64,000 nt of DNA from Clostridioides difficile_A. GTDB taxonomy: Bacteria; Bacillota; Clostridia; Peptostreptococcales; Peptostreptococcaceae. The notes beneath the pieces are model-generated. The model had not been told where the DNA came from, made no database searches, and worked only from the letters and a program-made list of their open reading frames with translations. Of this stretch, positions 1-7,782 are shown piece by piece. A program made the position numbers and the translations under genes. The stretch is taken from contig OX246690.1 of the NCBI GenBank assembly GCA_945909635.1, positions 1,116,001-1,180,000 on the forward strand. The letters are read 5' to 3'. The first letter of the stretch is position 1; each line of letters opens with the position of its first letter.

Positions 1-204
1 ACATATATCACCGATACATTTAAAATTCTCAGCTTCTTCGTCTGGTATTTCTATTCCAAATTCGTCTTCAAGGGCCATTATAATTTCAACAGCATCTAGT
101 GAATCAGCTTCTAAGTCATCCATTAAAGACGCTTCCATAGTTATCTCATCTAAATTGTCTACCCCTAATTGTTCTGCTATTATTTCTTTTATTTTTTCAA
201 ACAT
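1..204 (-). CDS. acpP: Acyl carrier protein (3' end cut by window edge)
   Basis: The 68 visible codons read as an acyl carrier protein, the small acidic protein that carries acyl chains on a phosphopantetheine arm. The attachment motif Asp-Ser-Leu-Asp is present with the modifiable serine at residue 35. Only the last few residues lie beyond the left edge. The ATG at 202-204 is preceded by a strong AGGAGG. No other fatty-acid genes are visible here, so it may be the housekeeping copy or a dedicated second ACP; the symbol is by family. Confidence 0.9.
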   Translation of the reverse strand, partial: MFEKIKEIIAEQLGVDNLDEITMEASLMDDLEADSLDAVEIIMALEDEFGIEIPDEEAENFKCIGDIC

Positions 205-375
205 TTTAAGCCTCCTAAAGCAGTTTTAATTAATTTTAATGTTAGTTTAATATAATATCGAGAATTTTTCAATATGGAATCCATAAAAAATAATAAAATT
301 TTATAAAGGTAGTAATAAAGTATTATTTGATGAATAAACTTTATTGATAACAAATATAACTTAGGAGGAAATGCT

Positions 376-801
376 ATGAAATATGTAGGACTATTACTAG
401 CATCAGTAGGAATGTTTTTACTTATAGCAGTAAATTTTTATTATAATTCAATAACTTTAGATATGCAACGTATAGAGGATTATGTAATGGAAACCAATTT
501 AATCCTTGAAGATGTAGCTGAAAAAGAAAGCTATGTATCTAATGAAAAAGAAGATTACATATCAAGATTAATGCATGTGAAGAAAGGGATAGAAAGTTCA
601 AAAACATCCTTCTTGATAGAAAGATATAAAGAGTACAAAGTAAAATCAATAGAAAGTTTAATTTATACTATATCAGAAGAAAAAAAAGACTATCTAGATG
701 AAGTTGATAGATACAATAAACTGGGCGAAAAAGAAATAAATAAACTAATCAATAAAAACTTTTTAGAAGTAACTTATCTGTCTATTACTACATATATTTA
801 A
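376..801 (+). CDS. Small membrane-anchored coiled-coil protein of unknown function
   Basis: A 141-residue protein I do not recognise. Residues 5-25 form one hydrophobic N-terminal segment, a likely membrane anchor or uncleaved signal. The rest is charged, Glu/Lys-rich and probably helical, so a single-pass protein with an exposed coiled coil is likely. The ATG has a clear AGGAGG. It precedes three small Cys-rich genes and may belong with the spore-surface genes, but that is inference from position. Confidence 0.7.
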   Translation: MKYVGLLLASVGMFLLIAVNFYYNSITLDMQRIEDYVMETNLILEDVAEKESYVSNEKEDYISRLMHVKKGIESSKTSFLIERYKEYKVKSIESLIYTISEEKKDYLDEVDRYNKLGEKEINKLINKNFLEVTYLSITTYI

Positions 802-848
802 TTAAAGAGACAGAACTTAGTCTCTTAATGATTCAAGGAGGATTAGTT

Positions 849-1055
849 ATGACAAAATTAGAAGACAATATGGAACGTTTCTTTGGAGGATGCGAAGGTT
901 TTTTTAGTAATAAAATGTTGATAATAATAGTTGTAGTATTCTTATTATTATGTACAGACATTTTAGAAGACTTATTATGCGATGACAATATATGGATATG
1001 GGTTATACTAATAGTATTGTTGTTATTTAACTTCGATGATGGTTGTTGTTGCTAA
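849..1055 (+). CDS. Small Cys-rich double-membrane-segment protein, probable spore-surface family
   Basis: A 68-residue protein starting at ATG 849; an upstream in-frame ATG at 828 would place the AGGAGG inside the coding region. It has two very hydrophobic segments (about 23-36 and 47-60), acidic residues between them, and ends in Cys-Cys-Cys. It shares the pattern E-R-F-F-G-G-C-x-G-F-F with the two genes that follow, so all three look like one family. Small glycine/hydrophobic proteins of this kind (compare YjcZ-like sporulation proteins) often sit in spore layers. A terminator follows. Confidence 0.75.
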   Translation: MTKLEDNMERFFGGCEGFFSNKMLIIIVVVFLLLCTDILEDLLCDDNIWIWVILIVLLLFNFDDGCCC

Positions 1056-1074
1056 AAAATATTGATTATTAAAT

Positions 1075-1118
1075 AGGCAAAGCCAGTAACTTATACAAGT
1101 TGTGGTTTTGCCTTTTTT
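1075..1118 (+). terminator. Rho-independent terminator
   Basis: An AGGCAAA...TTTTGCC stem with an inner AACTTATACAAGTT hairpin is followed by TTTTTT. It closes the 849-1055 gene and separates it from the duplicated pair downstream. Confidence 0.8.
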
Positions 1119-1273
1119 AGTTTAGATTATAAGATGAATGTACAAACCTTACTTTTTTAGGATGAGAAAAAATTAAAAAAATAATGAAAATACATTAGCA
1201 AAATGGAAACCAAATGCATAGTATATGTTAGGAGCGAAAAGCTCAACAAAATATCAACAGGAGGTAACGTGGA

Positions 1274-1453
1274 ATGTTAGATAGATTCTTTGGAGAAGAA
1301 GGATGTTTTGGTGGAGGAGGATGGTGGATAATAGTACTATTCTTCCTATTCTTAGCTTTTGGAGAAAGCTGGGCAGAATTTGACATAATGGCATGGATAC
1401 CATTCCTAATAGTTTTATTAATACTTTGCTGCTGTGGTGGATGCTTAGAGTAA
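1274..1453 (+). CDS. Small Gly/Cys-rich membrane protein, copy A of a tandem pair
   Basis: A 59-residue ORF (ATG 1274 to TAA 1453). The N-terminus MLDRFFGEEGCFGGGGWW is followed by a hydrophobic stretch, an acidic linker, a second hydrophobic stretch and a C-terminal Cys-Cys-Cys-Gly-Gly-Cys. GGAGG lies about 8 nt upstream. The first 87 nt differ at only two silent positions from the next gene, indicating recent duplication or gene conversion. A coat or exosporium role is inferred from composition and from nearby cotL and cdeC. Confidence 0.8.
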   Translation: MLDRFFGEEGCFGGGGWWIIVLFFLFLAFGESWAEFDIMAWIPFLIVLLILCCCGGCLE

Positions 1454-1574
1454 AGATAGTAGTTACTAAAAAAAGGAGGGCTTTGTTATGTTAGATAGAT
1501 TTTTTGGAGAAGAAGGATGCTTTGGTGGAGGAGGATGGTGGATAATAGTACTATTCTTCCTATTCTTAGCTTTT
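1274..1574 (+). repeat. Tandem gene duplication (87-nt near-identical 5' halves)
   Basis: Positions 1274-1360 and 1488-1574 are identical except for two silent differences (TTC/TTT and TGT/TGC). Similarity falls after the first transmembrane segment and partly returns around GACATAATG. The boundary coincides with the end of the first hydrophobic helix. Confidence 0.9.
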
Positions 1575-1694
1575 GAAGATTGCTGGAGAGATATTGACAT
1601 AATGTCATGGATACCTTTCTTAATACTATTATTAATAACTTGTTCATGTGGTGGATTCTTTGATGGTGATGGAGGCTGTGGCTGCGGTTGCTAA
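1488..1694 (+). CDS. Small Gly/Cys-rich membrane protein, copy B of a tandem pair
   Basis: A 68-residue paralogue of the gene just upstream, with the same MLDRFFGEEGCFGGGGWW start and two hydrophobic segments. Its tail is different, longer and richer: Cys-Ser-Cys-Gly-Gly, then Gly-Asp-Gly-Gly-Cys-Gly-Cys-Gly-Cys. AAAGGAGGG precedes the ATG. The cysteine-rich tail could form disulfides like other C. difficile exosporium proteins. It is probably co-transcribed with copy A (34-nt gap) and ends at a strong terminator. Confidence 0.85.
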   Translation: MLDRFFGEEGCFGGGGWWIIVLFFLFLAFEDCWRDIDIMSWIPFLILLLITCSCGGFFDGDGGCGCGC

Positions 1695-1718
1695 TACTAA
1701 TATCATTAAAGTGGAAAA

Positions 1719-1747
1719 ATGCTGGTATAAAATACCAGCATTTTTTT
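1719..1747 (+). terminator. Rho-independent terminator
   Basis: ATGCTGGTAT and ATACCAGCAT form a perfect 10-bp stem with an AAA loop, followed by seven T. It ends the small Cys-rich cluster. Confidence 0.9.
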
Positions 1748-1946
1748 ATTTTGTTTTTTAATATGATTTAAATTAATAATGAATATTATTAAATTTGTTG
1801 AATATAGGGTATAATATAAAATATAATGTATTTAAATGTACTTGCTTTTATGGTAAAATAAAAACTTATATAAATATAGTTAAAATAGGAACCTTCATAA
1901 ATTTGGTTCAGTTTTAGATAAATTTAGTAAAATAAGGAGGATGAAG

Positions 1947-2963
1947 ATGAAAGGCAATATAACGATAAAAGATGTTGCTAAACAAGCAGGCGTGTCAATA
2001 TCTACAGTATCTAGAGTTATAAATGATTCAAAACCTGTGACTGATGAAGTCAAACAAAAAGTTTTAGAGGTTATAAAAGAAACTGGATATATACCAAATC
2101 CGCTTGCGAGAAGTTTAGTAACTAAGAAGAGTCAATTAATAGGGGTAATAGTTCCAGAAGTTTCAGATTCTTTTGTTAATGAGGTATTAAATGGGATAGA
2201 GGAAGTTGCTAAAATGTATGATTATGACATCCTTTTAGCTAATACATACTCTGATAAAGAACAAGAACTTAAGAGTATAAATCTATTGAGAGCAAAACAA
2301 GTGGAAGGTATAGTTATGATTTCATGGGTGGTTGAACAAGAACACATCAACTATATACAAAATTGTGGTATACCAGCAACATATATAAGTAAAACTGCTA
2401 GAGATTATGATATATATACAGTAAGTACTAGTAATAAAGAGGCTACTTTTGATATGACAGAACATCTTATAAAGAAAGGTCATGAAAAGATAGCTTTTAT
2501 AATGACGAGTAAAGATGATACTGTTTTAGAGATGGAGAGACTCTCAGGTTATGAGAAAGCACTTTCAAATAACAACATAGAATTAGAACAGAGTTTAATT
2601 AAATATGGTGGAACTGATTATGAAAGTGGATACAACAGTATGAAAGAATTATTAGATGATGGAATAATACCTCACGCAGCTTTTGTAACAGGTGATGAGG
2701 CCGCTATAGGTGCTATAAATGCTATCTGTGATGCTGGATATAAAGTTCCAGAAGATATATCAGTTGCAGGATTTAATGATGTTAAGATAGCTAAAATGTA
2801 TAGACCTAAACTTACTACAGTATATCAACCTTTATATGATATGGGAGCAGTAGCAATAAGAATGGTTATAAAATTAATAAATAAAGAAATAATTGAAAAT
2901 AAAAAAATAGAATTACCTTATAGAATTGTTGATAGAGAAAGTGTTATAGAAAGAAAAAAATAA
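1947..2963 (+). CDS. LacI/GalR-family transcriptional regulator
   Basis: A 338-residue repressor. Residues 4-50 are the LacI helix-turn-helix (TIKDVAKQAGVSISTVSRVI) and hinge helix (NPLARSL), followed by a periplasmic-binding-protein-like effector domain (about 60-335) with typical blocks such as GVIVPEVSDSF and FVTGDEAAIGA. An in-frame ATG at 1941 abuts AAGGAGG, so ATG 1947, six bases on, is the better start. No sugar genes flank it, so the effector and targets are unknown. It lies between spore-surface genes and converges on cotL across a shared terminator. Confidence 0.92.
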   Translation: MKGNITIKDVAKQAGVSISTVSRVINDSKPVTDEVKQKVLEVIKETGYIPNPLARSLVTKKSQLIGVIVPEVSDSFVNEVLNGIEEVAKMYDYDILLANTYSDKEQELKSINLLRAKQVEGIVMISWVVEQEHINYIQNCGIPATYISKTARDYDIYTVSTSNKEATFDMTEHLIKKGHEKIAFIMTSKDDTVLEMERLSGYEKALSNNNIELEQSLIKYGGTDYESGYNSMKELLDDGIIPHAAFVTGDEAAIGAINAICDAGYKVPEDISVAGFNDVKIAKMYRPKLTTVYQPLYDMGAVAIRMVIKLINKEIIENKKIELPYRIVDRESVIERKK

Positions 2964-2977
2964 AACTATTAAAGTAA

Positions 2978-3011
2978 ATCAGGTAGCGCTTAAAGCACTA
3001 CCTGATTTTTT
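2978..3011. terminator. Bidirectional terminator between lacI-type gene and cotL
   Basis: AATCAGGTAG-CGC and GC-A-CTACCTGATT form a long stem; T-rich sequence follows on the plus strand and the complement is A/T-rich. It can serve both convergent genes. Confidence 0.85.
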
Positions 3012-3084
3012 ATGTCAATAATATTAAATTTAAGAATAGTTTAAAAAAATAATTGTTTTAATATCTAAATGGTTTACTTTTTAT

Positions 3085-3483
3085 TTATTCATGAGGATTG
3101 GATTTCTTAGTTTTCTTAAATAAACCTTTAGATTTTTTTTGTTGACCATTTGGTGTATTTTTTGGTGCAGGTGAACTTGGTTTACCTTTAGTAGGTTTAG
3201 TTTTCTTAGTCTTAGTTGCCTTAGTATCTCTTTGAGTTTCTGCATCTGAGATTTTTTCCATTATATTGTCTAATTTTTTACGTTGATTTTCATCTAAAAA
3301 TGCTTTGAATTTTGATACTACTTCATCTCTTCCATCCAAGTTTTTACCTATCTTTATAAGTTCCTCCATAAGTTCGTTTTCTGACTTTCCTTTGTAATTA
3401 TCAGCAATCTTTTCTATCTTATCCTTGTCAATATTTTTTTGCTTAGCCATTTTTTCTAATGACTCTGTATCTAATTTTTTCAT
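3085..3483 (-). CDS. cotL: Spore coat morphogenetic protein CotL (lysine-rich)
   Basis: A 132-residue basic protein. The N-terminal half (1-85) is helical and Lys/Glu-rich; the C-terminal 45 residues are a Lys/Thr/Pro/Ser/Asn-rich low-complexity tail (KKTKPTKGKPSSPAPKN). Length, lysine content and position two genes before cdeC match CotL (CD1065), a coat-assembly protein of C. difficile. A much longer in-frame extension upstream is rejected because AAAGGGG sits just before ATG 3481-3483. It is divergent from the acidic protein at 3695. Confidence 0.88.
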   Translation of the reverse strand: MKKLDTESLEKMAKQKNIDKDKIEKIADNYKGKSENELMEELIKIGKNLDGRDEVVSKFKAFLDENQRKKLDNIMEKISDAETQRDTKATKTKKTKPTKGKPSSPAPKNTPNGQQKKSKGLFKKTKKSNPHE

Positions 3484-3694
3484 AAAAAAACCCCTTTCTA
3501 TAAATATATATTGAATTATATTCATACTATTTATATATAGAAATAATATTGAAGTGGTGAATTGTGAGTGATATATAATATAAATAAAAATTCTTATAGA
3601 TAATATATATGCACTGAGCTTTAAAAATGGAACATTAAAATATGAAAAACATACTTTAATATAGGGCAATTATATAATATAAGGGGGAATTGTC

Positions 3695-4612
3695 TTGAAT
3701 AATTTACTATTTTTGATTGGAGTGATTGCATTGAGTAATGGTAATATCTCTATATTTGATGATAAAAATAAATCAAAAGGAAATAATAGAGTTAGAAAAA
3801 ACAAAAAAAATGCAAATGATAAACTATCACAATCTACACATGGAAATTTAAGGTTTGATGCAAATGATATAAAAAGAGGTTTAAGGCTTATGGATTTGAG
3901 TGAAGAAGATTTAGAAATGGGAATGGAAATAATAACTAGAACTAAAAAATACATGTCAAGAGATGAAAGAAAAATACTAATAAAAATAGAAAGTGTTTTA
4001 GACTTAGTTAGAGGCATAAAAAAATTAAATAATATAGATTTAGTAGATACAGAAGATGAGACAGATTTTTTCAGAAAAATGGATAGTGATGATAAAAAGA
4101 ATATGATGATAAAAGAAATTATAGATGTATTCCCAGAAAAGAGAAAAAATTCAGTTGAAAAAGCTATAGGAATGAAAAAGAAAATAGACTTATTTGCAGA
4201 ATTATTTTTGCCAGATGACTTTGGAGAAGGTGGATTCAGTCTAAGTTCTTTGGCAAATATAAATAATCTAGGAAGCATGAGTAATCTTAAATTGCTTGGT
4301 AGCCTTTTAAGAGGTGATGATAATAATGAAGATGAAGATAACAATGAAGAATTAGATTATGAGGATGAGGAATCAGATTATGAAGATGAAGAAGATTGTG
4401 AGGACGATGAATCAAACTATGATGAAGAGCTAATAGACGAAAATGAAATATATGATGAAGAATTAATTGAAGGTGAGGAAACATACTCTGAAGGTGTCGA
4501 AAATGATGAAGATATAGTGCATGATGAAGAATTATATAATGTAAATGAGCAAAAATCTGAGCGTAATTATAATGAAAAAAATACTAAGAATAGAACTAAG
4601 AGAAAGAGATAA
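3695..4612 (+). CDS. Acidic-tailed protein of unknown function, divergent from cotL
   Basis: A 305-residue protein with TTG start and a strong AAGGGGG. Residues 5-20 are mildly hydrophobic; 50-170 are a helical Lys/Glu/Asp-rich domain; about 205-290 are an extreme Asp/Glu tract (NNEDEDNNEELDYEDEE type repeats) and the end is basic (NRTKRKR). I recognise no domain. The acidic tail opposite the lysine-rich CotL tail suggests the two could interact electrostatically during coat assembly, which is inference. It is followed by the 6S RNA gene. Confidence 0.8.
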   Translation: MNNLLFLIGVIALSNGNISIFDDKNKSKGNNRVRKNKKNANDKLSQSTHGNLRFDANDIKRGLRLMDLSEEDLEMGMEIITRTKKYMSRDERKILIKIESVLDLVRGIKKLNNIDLVDTEDETDFFRKMDSDDKKNMMIKEIIDVFPEKRKNSVEKAIGMKKKIDLFAELFLPDDFGEGGFSLSSLANINNLGSMSNLKLLGSLLRGDDNNEDEDNNEELDYEDEESDYEDEEDCEDDESNYDEELIDENEIYDEELIEGEETYSEGVENDEDIVHDEELYNVNEQKSERNYNEKNTKNRTKRKR

Positions 4613-4690
4613 TTTAACTAACTACATAAAGAGAAAAGGAAGAAAAAGTAAGACTAGAATAAGTTTATCTTAATTACTATATAAAACCAC

Positions 4691-4719
4691 TTTAAAAAAT
4701 TCGAAATTTATTATATAAT
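4691..4719 (+). promoter_or_regulatory. SigA-type promoter of the 6S RNA gene
   Basis: TTTAAA (4691-4696) and TATAAT (4714-4719) are spaced 17 bp apart and place a start site near 4727, at the base of the terminal stem of the RNA. Confidence 0.6.
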
Positions 4720-4726
4720 AATAGTA

Positions 4727-4904
4727 TGAAATCCTGAAACATACGATAAGGCTTTTTTAAATTCAACCTACAAATGAAATACGGGAGACCGTGTCTAGTA
4801 AATTATAACATGCCTGTTTAGTTTGGACGTTAAAAGTTACTGGCAAGTCACCCACCTGGGAGTGCCTAGGGTGTGAATTTACTTAGCCACCGGTGTTTCG
4901 GGAC
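4727..4904 (+). ncRNA. ssrS: 6S RNA (RNA polymerase-binding regulatory RNA)
   Basis: No ORF fits here, but a closing stem does: TCCTGAAACA near 4732 pairs with TGTTTCGGGA near 4894-4903. The 3' strand (CACC...AGGGTGTGAATT...TTAGCCACCGGTGTTTCGGGA) resembles the 3' half of known 6S RNAs (for E. coli ...AGGGUUACAGCC...GCGGCAUCUCGGAGA). Length near 178 nt, a promoter directly upstream and an immediate intrinsic terminator fit a free-standing RNA rather than a riboswitch. 6S RNA mimics an open promoter and sequesters the housekeeping holoenzyme. Ends are estimated. Confidence 0.8.
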
Positions 4905-4907
4905 AAA

Positions 4908-4944
4908 AAAAGTGCTACTATTTCAAATAGTAGTACTTTTTTTA
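4908..4944 (+). terminator. Terminator of 6S RNA
   Basis: AAAAGT(G)CTACTATTT and AAATAGTAGTACTTTT form a long stem around a single C-centred loop, followed by a T run. Confidence 0.9.
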
Positions 4945-5003
4945 TTAAAATGCATTTTTCTACTAAATATATCTAATTATTGATAAATTTAAAAAGCAAA
5001 GTA

Positions 5004-5032
5004 ACAATTAAGTTTATAAGAGCATAGTATTA
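5004..5032 (+). promoter_or_regulatory. Candidate sporulation (SigK-like) promoter of cdeC
   Basis: ACA (5004-5006) and CATAGTATTA (5023-5032) are separated by about 16-17 bp, like the AC / CATAnnnTA pattern of mother-cell SigK promoters. SigK control of cdeC is established knowledge; this particular site is a visual match only. Confidence 0.4.
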
Positions 5033-5091
5033 ATTAGGCTTCAAAAAGCCGAAGACTTAATTACAATAGCTTACAGGGAGGGCAATGAAAA

Positions 5092-6309
5092 ATGCAAGAT
5101 TATAAAAAAAATAAAAGAAGAATGATAAATCAGCCAATGCCTACAATTAGTGAGGAAGAAGTGTATACAGAGGAAATGAGTTCAGAAGATATGAGAGGAT
5201 TTAAAAAATCTCATCATCACAATAATGGATGTAATAATGATAATAAGTGTGAATGTCATGATGATTGCAAACCTAATCCATGCAATCCATGCAAACCTAA
5301 CCCATGCAATCCATGCAAACCTAATCCATGTGATGACCATTGTGAATGCCATGACCATTGTAAATGTGATTGTGAACCATGCCAAATGGATTCTGATGAA
5401 TGTTTTGAAAACAAATGTGGACCAGATTGCTGTAATCCTATATCACCAAAAAACTTCTCTGTATCAAATGCAGTGCCATTTGCAATAGAGGCTAGTAGAA
5501 TATTTGATACTATGCAATTCCAAACATTTACAGATGCAACTGGACCAAATGGAGAGCCATTAACTTTTGAAACAGAAGTAGTAGAAGTATTTGGTTCAGT
5601 TCCAAGTGCAGGTCAAGCAAGTGTAACTATAGAAAAAATATGCTTAAGTAATGATGGAATAGTTATAGACACAGGAATGACAACTTTAGAAGATTTCGAT
5701 TTAGACCCATTAGGAGATATAGTAGGAAGAAATTGTGAAACAACTTTTGAATTTGCAGTATGTGGTGAAAGAAACGCTGAATGTTGTAGACAAGGAAAAG
5801 GCAAATCAGTAGCTTATAAACAAAGAGGATTAACTGTAGCAGTTCGTAATTTAGTATTAGAGCTAAGAGGTAGATGTGGATGTACAGAATTCGTTGCATT
5901 AGCTTTCCCAGCAGTCAGAGCAGGAGGTGGATGTAAGAGAAGAGTTGATTATGTAGAATTTACTTTTAACACACTTTCAGCACCAATATGCTTACCAGCT
6001 GACGGAAGAGCTGTTACTCTAAGACAAGAATATCAAACTAACTTAACTGTAGATTGTATAGGAAAATCTATATTAAAATTAGAATGTAACGAATGTTGTG
6101 AACCTTTCTATGAATTAATAATACCAAATGATATAGATTTAGTACTTTGCTTACAAGAAACAGTTAGCACATTAATAAGTGAACAAATAGTAGTTTTAGC
6201 ATCACCAAATCCAATCCAACCAAGACTTGTTGATACTTTCTCTAAAGTATGTGATTTTTCGCAATGTGGACCTCATCATGGAAGTGGAAAGCCTAGTTGC
6301 CACAGATAG
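5092..6309 (+). CDS. cdeC: Exosporium morphogenetic cysteine-rich protein CdeC
   Basis: A 405-residue protein matching CdeC (CD1067), which organises the C. difficile exosporium and self-assembles through disulfides. Residues 40-50 are His-rich (KSHHHNNG). Residues 50-110 are Cys-rich with tandem KPNPCNPC repeats and CxCH/CxxH pairs that could also bind metal. The remainder has spaced CG, CC and CR motifs (such as NECCEP and CGCTEF), ending in GPHHGSGKPSCHR. ATG 5092 is chosen because the nearer ATG at 5085 stops after six codons. A strong terminator follows. Confidence 0.95.
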   Translation: MQDYKKNKRRMINQPMPTISEEEVYTEEMSSEDMRGFKKSHHHNNGCNNDNKCECHDDCKPNPCNPCKPNPCNPCKPNPCDDHCECHDHCKCDCEPCQMDSDECFENKCGPDCCNPISPKNFSVSNAVPFAIEASRIFDTMQFQTFTDATGPNGEPLTFETEVVEVFGSVPSAGQASVTIEKICLSNDGIVIDTGMTTLEDFDLDPLGDIVGRNCETTFEFAVCGERNAECCRQGKGKSVAYKQRGLTVAVRNLVLELRGRCGCTEFVALAFPAVRAGGGCKRRVDYVEFTFNTLSAPICLPADGRAVTLRQEYQTNLTVDCIGKSILKLECNECCEPFYELIIPNDIDLVLCLQETVSTLISEQIVVLASPNPIQPRLVDTFSKVCDFSQCGPHHGSGKPSCHR

Positions 6310-6358
6310 ATAGGTAGATATATAGACAGTTTAAATTATAAATAAAAATCATCTTAAG

Positions 6359-6406
6359 GAAGGCTACCAATGTAAATTATTTACTTTGGTAGCCTTCACG
6401 TTTTTA
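6359..6406. terminator. Bidirectional terminator between cdeC and the SpoVB-like gene
   Basis: GAAGGCTACCAA (6359-6370) pairs with TTGGTAGCCTTC (6387-6398); ACGTTTTT follows on the plus strand. The two convergent genes meet here. Confidence 0.85.
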
Positions 6407-6409
6407 TAA

Positions 6410-7732
6410 CTAGTGTATAGATTTTAGTGATTTAAAAAGTACTATAGTATGTAATAGACAAGTGAATATTGATACTATTGTCATTGTGTATATGTATGCA
6501 TAGATATTAAGTCCAGGTATAGGAAGAAATACGTATAGAGCCACAAGTTGAATTAACATACCAGTTATAGTATTTATACTTGAAGCCAACTCTTTTCTTA
6601 TTGAATGTAAAATGCCAGACAGAGTTTGGTTTAATGACATAAATAGTGGAACTAAAAACATAGCTTTTAAATATTCTCCAGCAAGTTTATTTTTAAATAC
6701 TAGTACACACAAATCTTTTCCAAAGAAATAAAAAAATATTGATGATAGTATACCTACAAACAAAGTTAGAAGTACAGAGTATTTGATTTTTTTCAATACA
6801 CTCTTACGTTTTCTTAAAGCCATTTCTTGAGATATAGTAGGTATCAAGTTTACAATAAGTGCTGAACCAACAGTAAAAGGCAAAAATATAAAAGGCATTA
6901 CCATTCCACTGACAACACCATACATACTTAATGACTGCTGATAAGTCATTCCTGATAATGCTAATCTTGATGGTATCATCATAGAGCTGATAGACTGTAA
7001 AAGTATGTTTGACATTCTATTGCAAGTTATGGGAATGGACATTTTTAATGTTTCCATTGAAGAATTATAAAAATCTTTAATACTTATAATATACCTATTG
7101 TCAAATGATGAATCTCTCCATAAGCAAATAAGCATGAATATAATATTACTCAATTCACCAATCGATATACCTAATAGGGCAATATAACAATTCATAGATT
7201 TATTATTTATGTACATAACCAGTAAAAAAACGAATAGAATTTTACCAATTTGTTCAATAATTTGTCCAATAGCAGGGATTTTTACATTCTTTATACCATA
7301 ATAATATCCTCTTAGTACATTTGAAAGAGTTATTATAACTATCGCAGGACAAACTGCTAGTATAAATAGATTTAATTTGGCATCTTTTAAAAACTTAAGT
7401 GATAAAAAAGAACTATTAAAGGATGCAACTATAGATATAACTAGCGCTACGAAAAATGATATATATAAAGTTGATATAAATAAAGCATTAGTGTTGTGTC
7501 TATCGTTTAAAGCTTTTCTCTTTGCGACTAAACAACTAAGTGCAGTAGGTATGCCTGTTGTTGTAACAGCTAAGCAAATCATTAAAAAGTTAAAAATCAT
7601 ATGGTAAATACCTAGACCTGTTTCGCCTAAAGCCCTTGATAAGAATATTTTATATAAAAAGCCAAATATCCTTACAATAAAATTAGATATAAATAGAATA
7701 ACTGTTGATAGTACTAAATAAGGTACTTTCAA
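6410..7732 (-). CDS. Polysaccharide biosynthesis/SpoVB-like MATE-superfamily flippase
   Basis: About 440 residues with 12-14 hydrophobic segments in the pattern of the MVF/SpoVB branch of the MOP superfamily, flippases for lipid-linked wall or spore cortex precursors. The N-terminal helix followed by FGFLYKIFLSRALGETGLGIYHM is typical of SpoVB/YtgP. The longest frame starts at a GTG inside GGAGGTG; TTG 7730-7732, eight bases after GGAGG, is the more likely start. Next to coat and exosporium genes a sporulation role is plausible, but C. difficile has several paralogues. Confidence 0.88.
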   Translation of the reverse strand: MKVPYLVLSTVILFISNFIVRIFGFLYKIFLSRALGETGLGIYHMIFNFLMICLAVTTTGIPTALSCLVAKRKALNDRHNTNALFISTLYISFFVALVISIVASFNSSFLSLKFLKDAKLNLFILAVCPAIVIITLSNVLRGYYYGIKNVKIPAIGQIIEQIGKILFVFLLVMYINNKSMNCYIALLGISIGELSNIIFMLICLWRDSSFDNRYIISIKDFYNSSMETLKMSIPITCNRMSNILLQSISSMMIPSRLALSGMTYQQSLSMYGVVSGMVMPFIFLPFTVGSALIVNLIPTISQEMALRKRKSVLKKIKYSVLLTLFVGILSSIFFYFFGKDLCVLVFKNKLAGEYLKAMFLVPLFMSLNQTLSGILHSIRKELASSINTITGMLIQLVALYVFLPIPGLNIYAYIYTMTIVSIFTCLLHTIVLFKSLKSIH

Positions 7733-7782
7733 AAAAATCACCTCCTTATCTTTTAAATATATTCACAAGGAGGCGTAAAAAT

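Noticed and set aside
3484..3669. Upstream extension of the cotL frame (62 extra codons)
   Set aside because: The extension is rich in Ile/Tyr/Phe with no ribosome binding site at its start, while AAAGGGG sits just before the internal ATG.
3670..4344. Long minus-strand ORF opposite the acidic protein gene
   Set aside because: Ser/Leu/Phe-rich shadow of an Asp/Glu/Lys-rich gene; no ribosome binding site.
4727..4904. Riboswitch (for example c-di-GMP type) upstream of cdeC
   Set aside because: The element ends in its own terminator about 150 nt before cdeC, and its closing stem and 3' half match 6S RNA; the conserved c-di-GMP aptamer core was not found.
5275..5345. Short direct repeats considered as a CRISPR array
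   Set aside because: They are in-frame KPNPCNPC codon repeats within cdeC, with no spacers.
5225..5488. ORFs in other frames of the cdeC repeat region
   Set aside because: Products of the CCATGCAATCC-type repeat in cdeC; repetitive composition and no ribosome binding sites.
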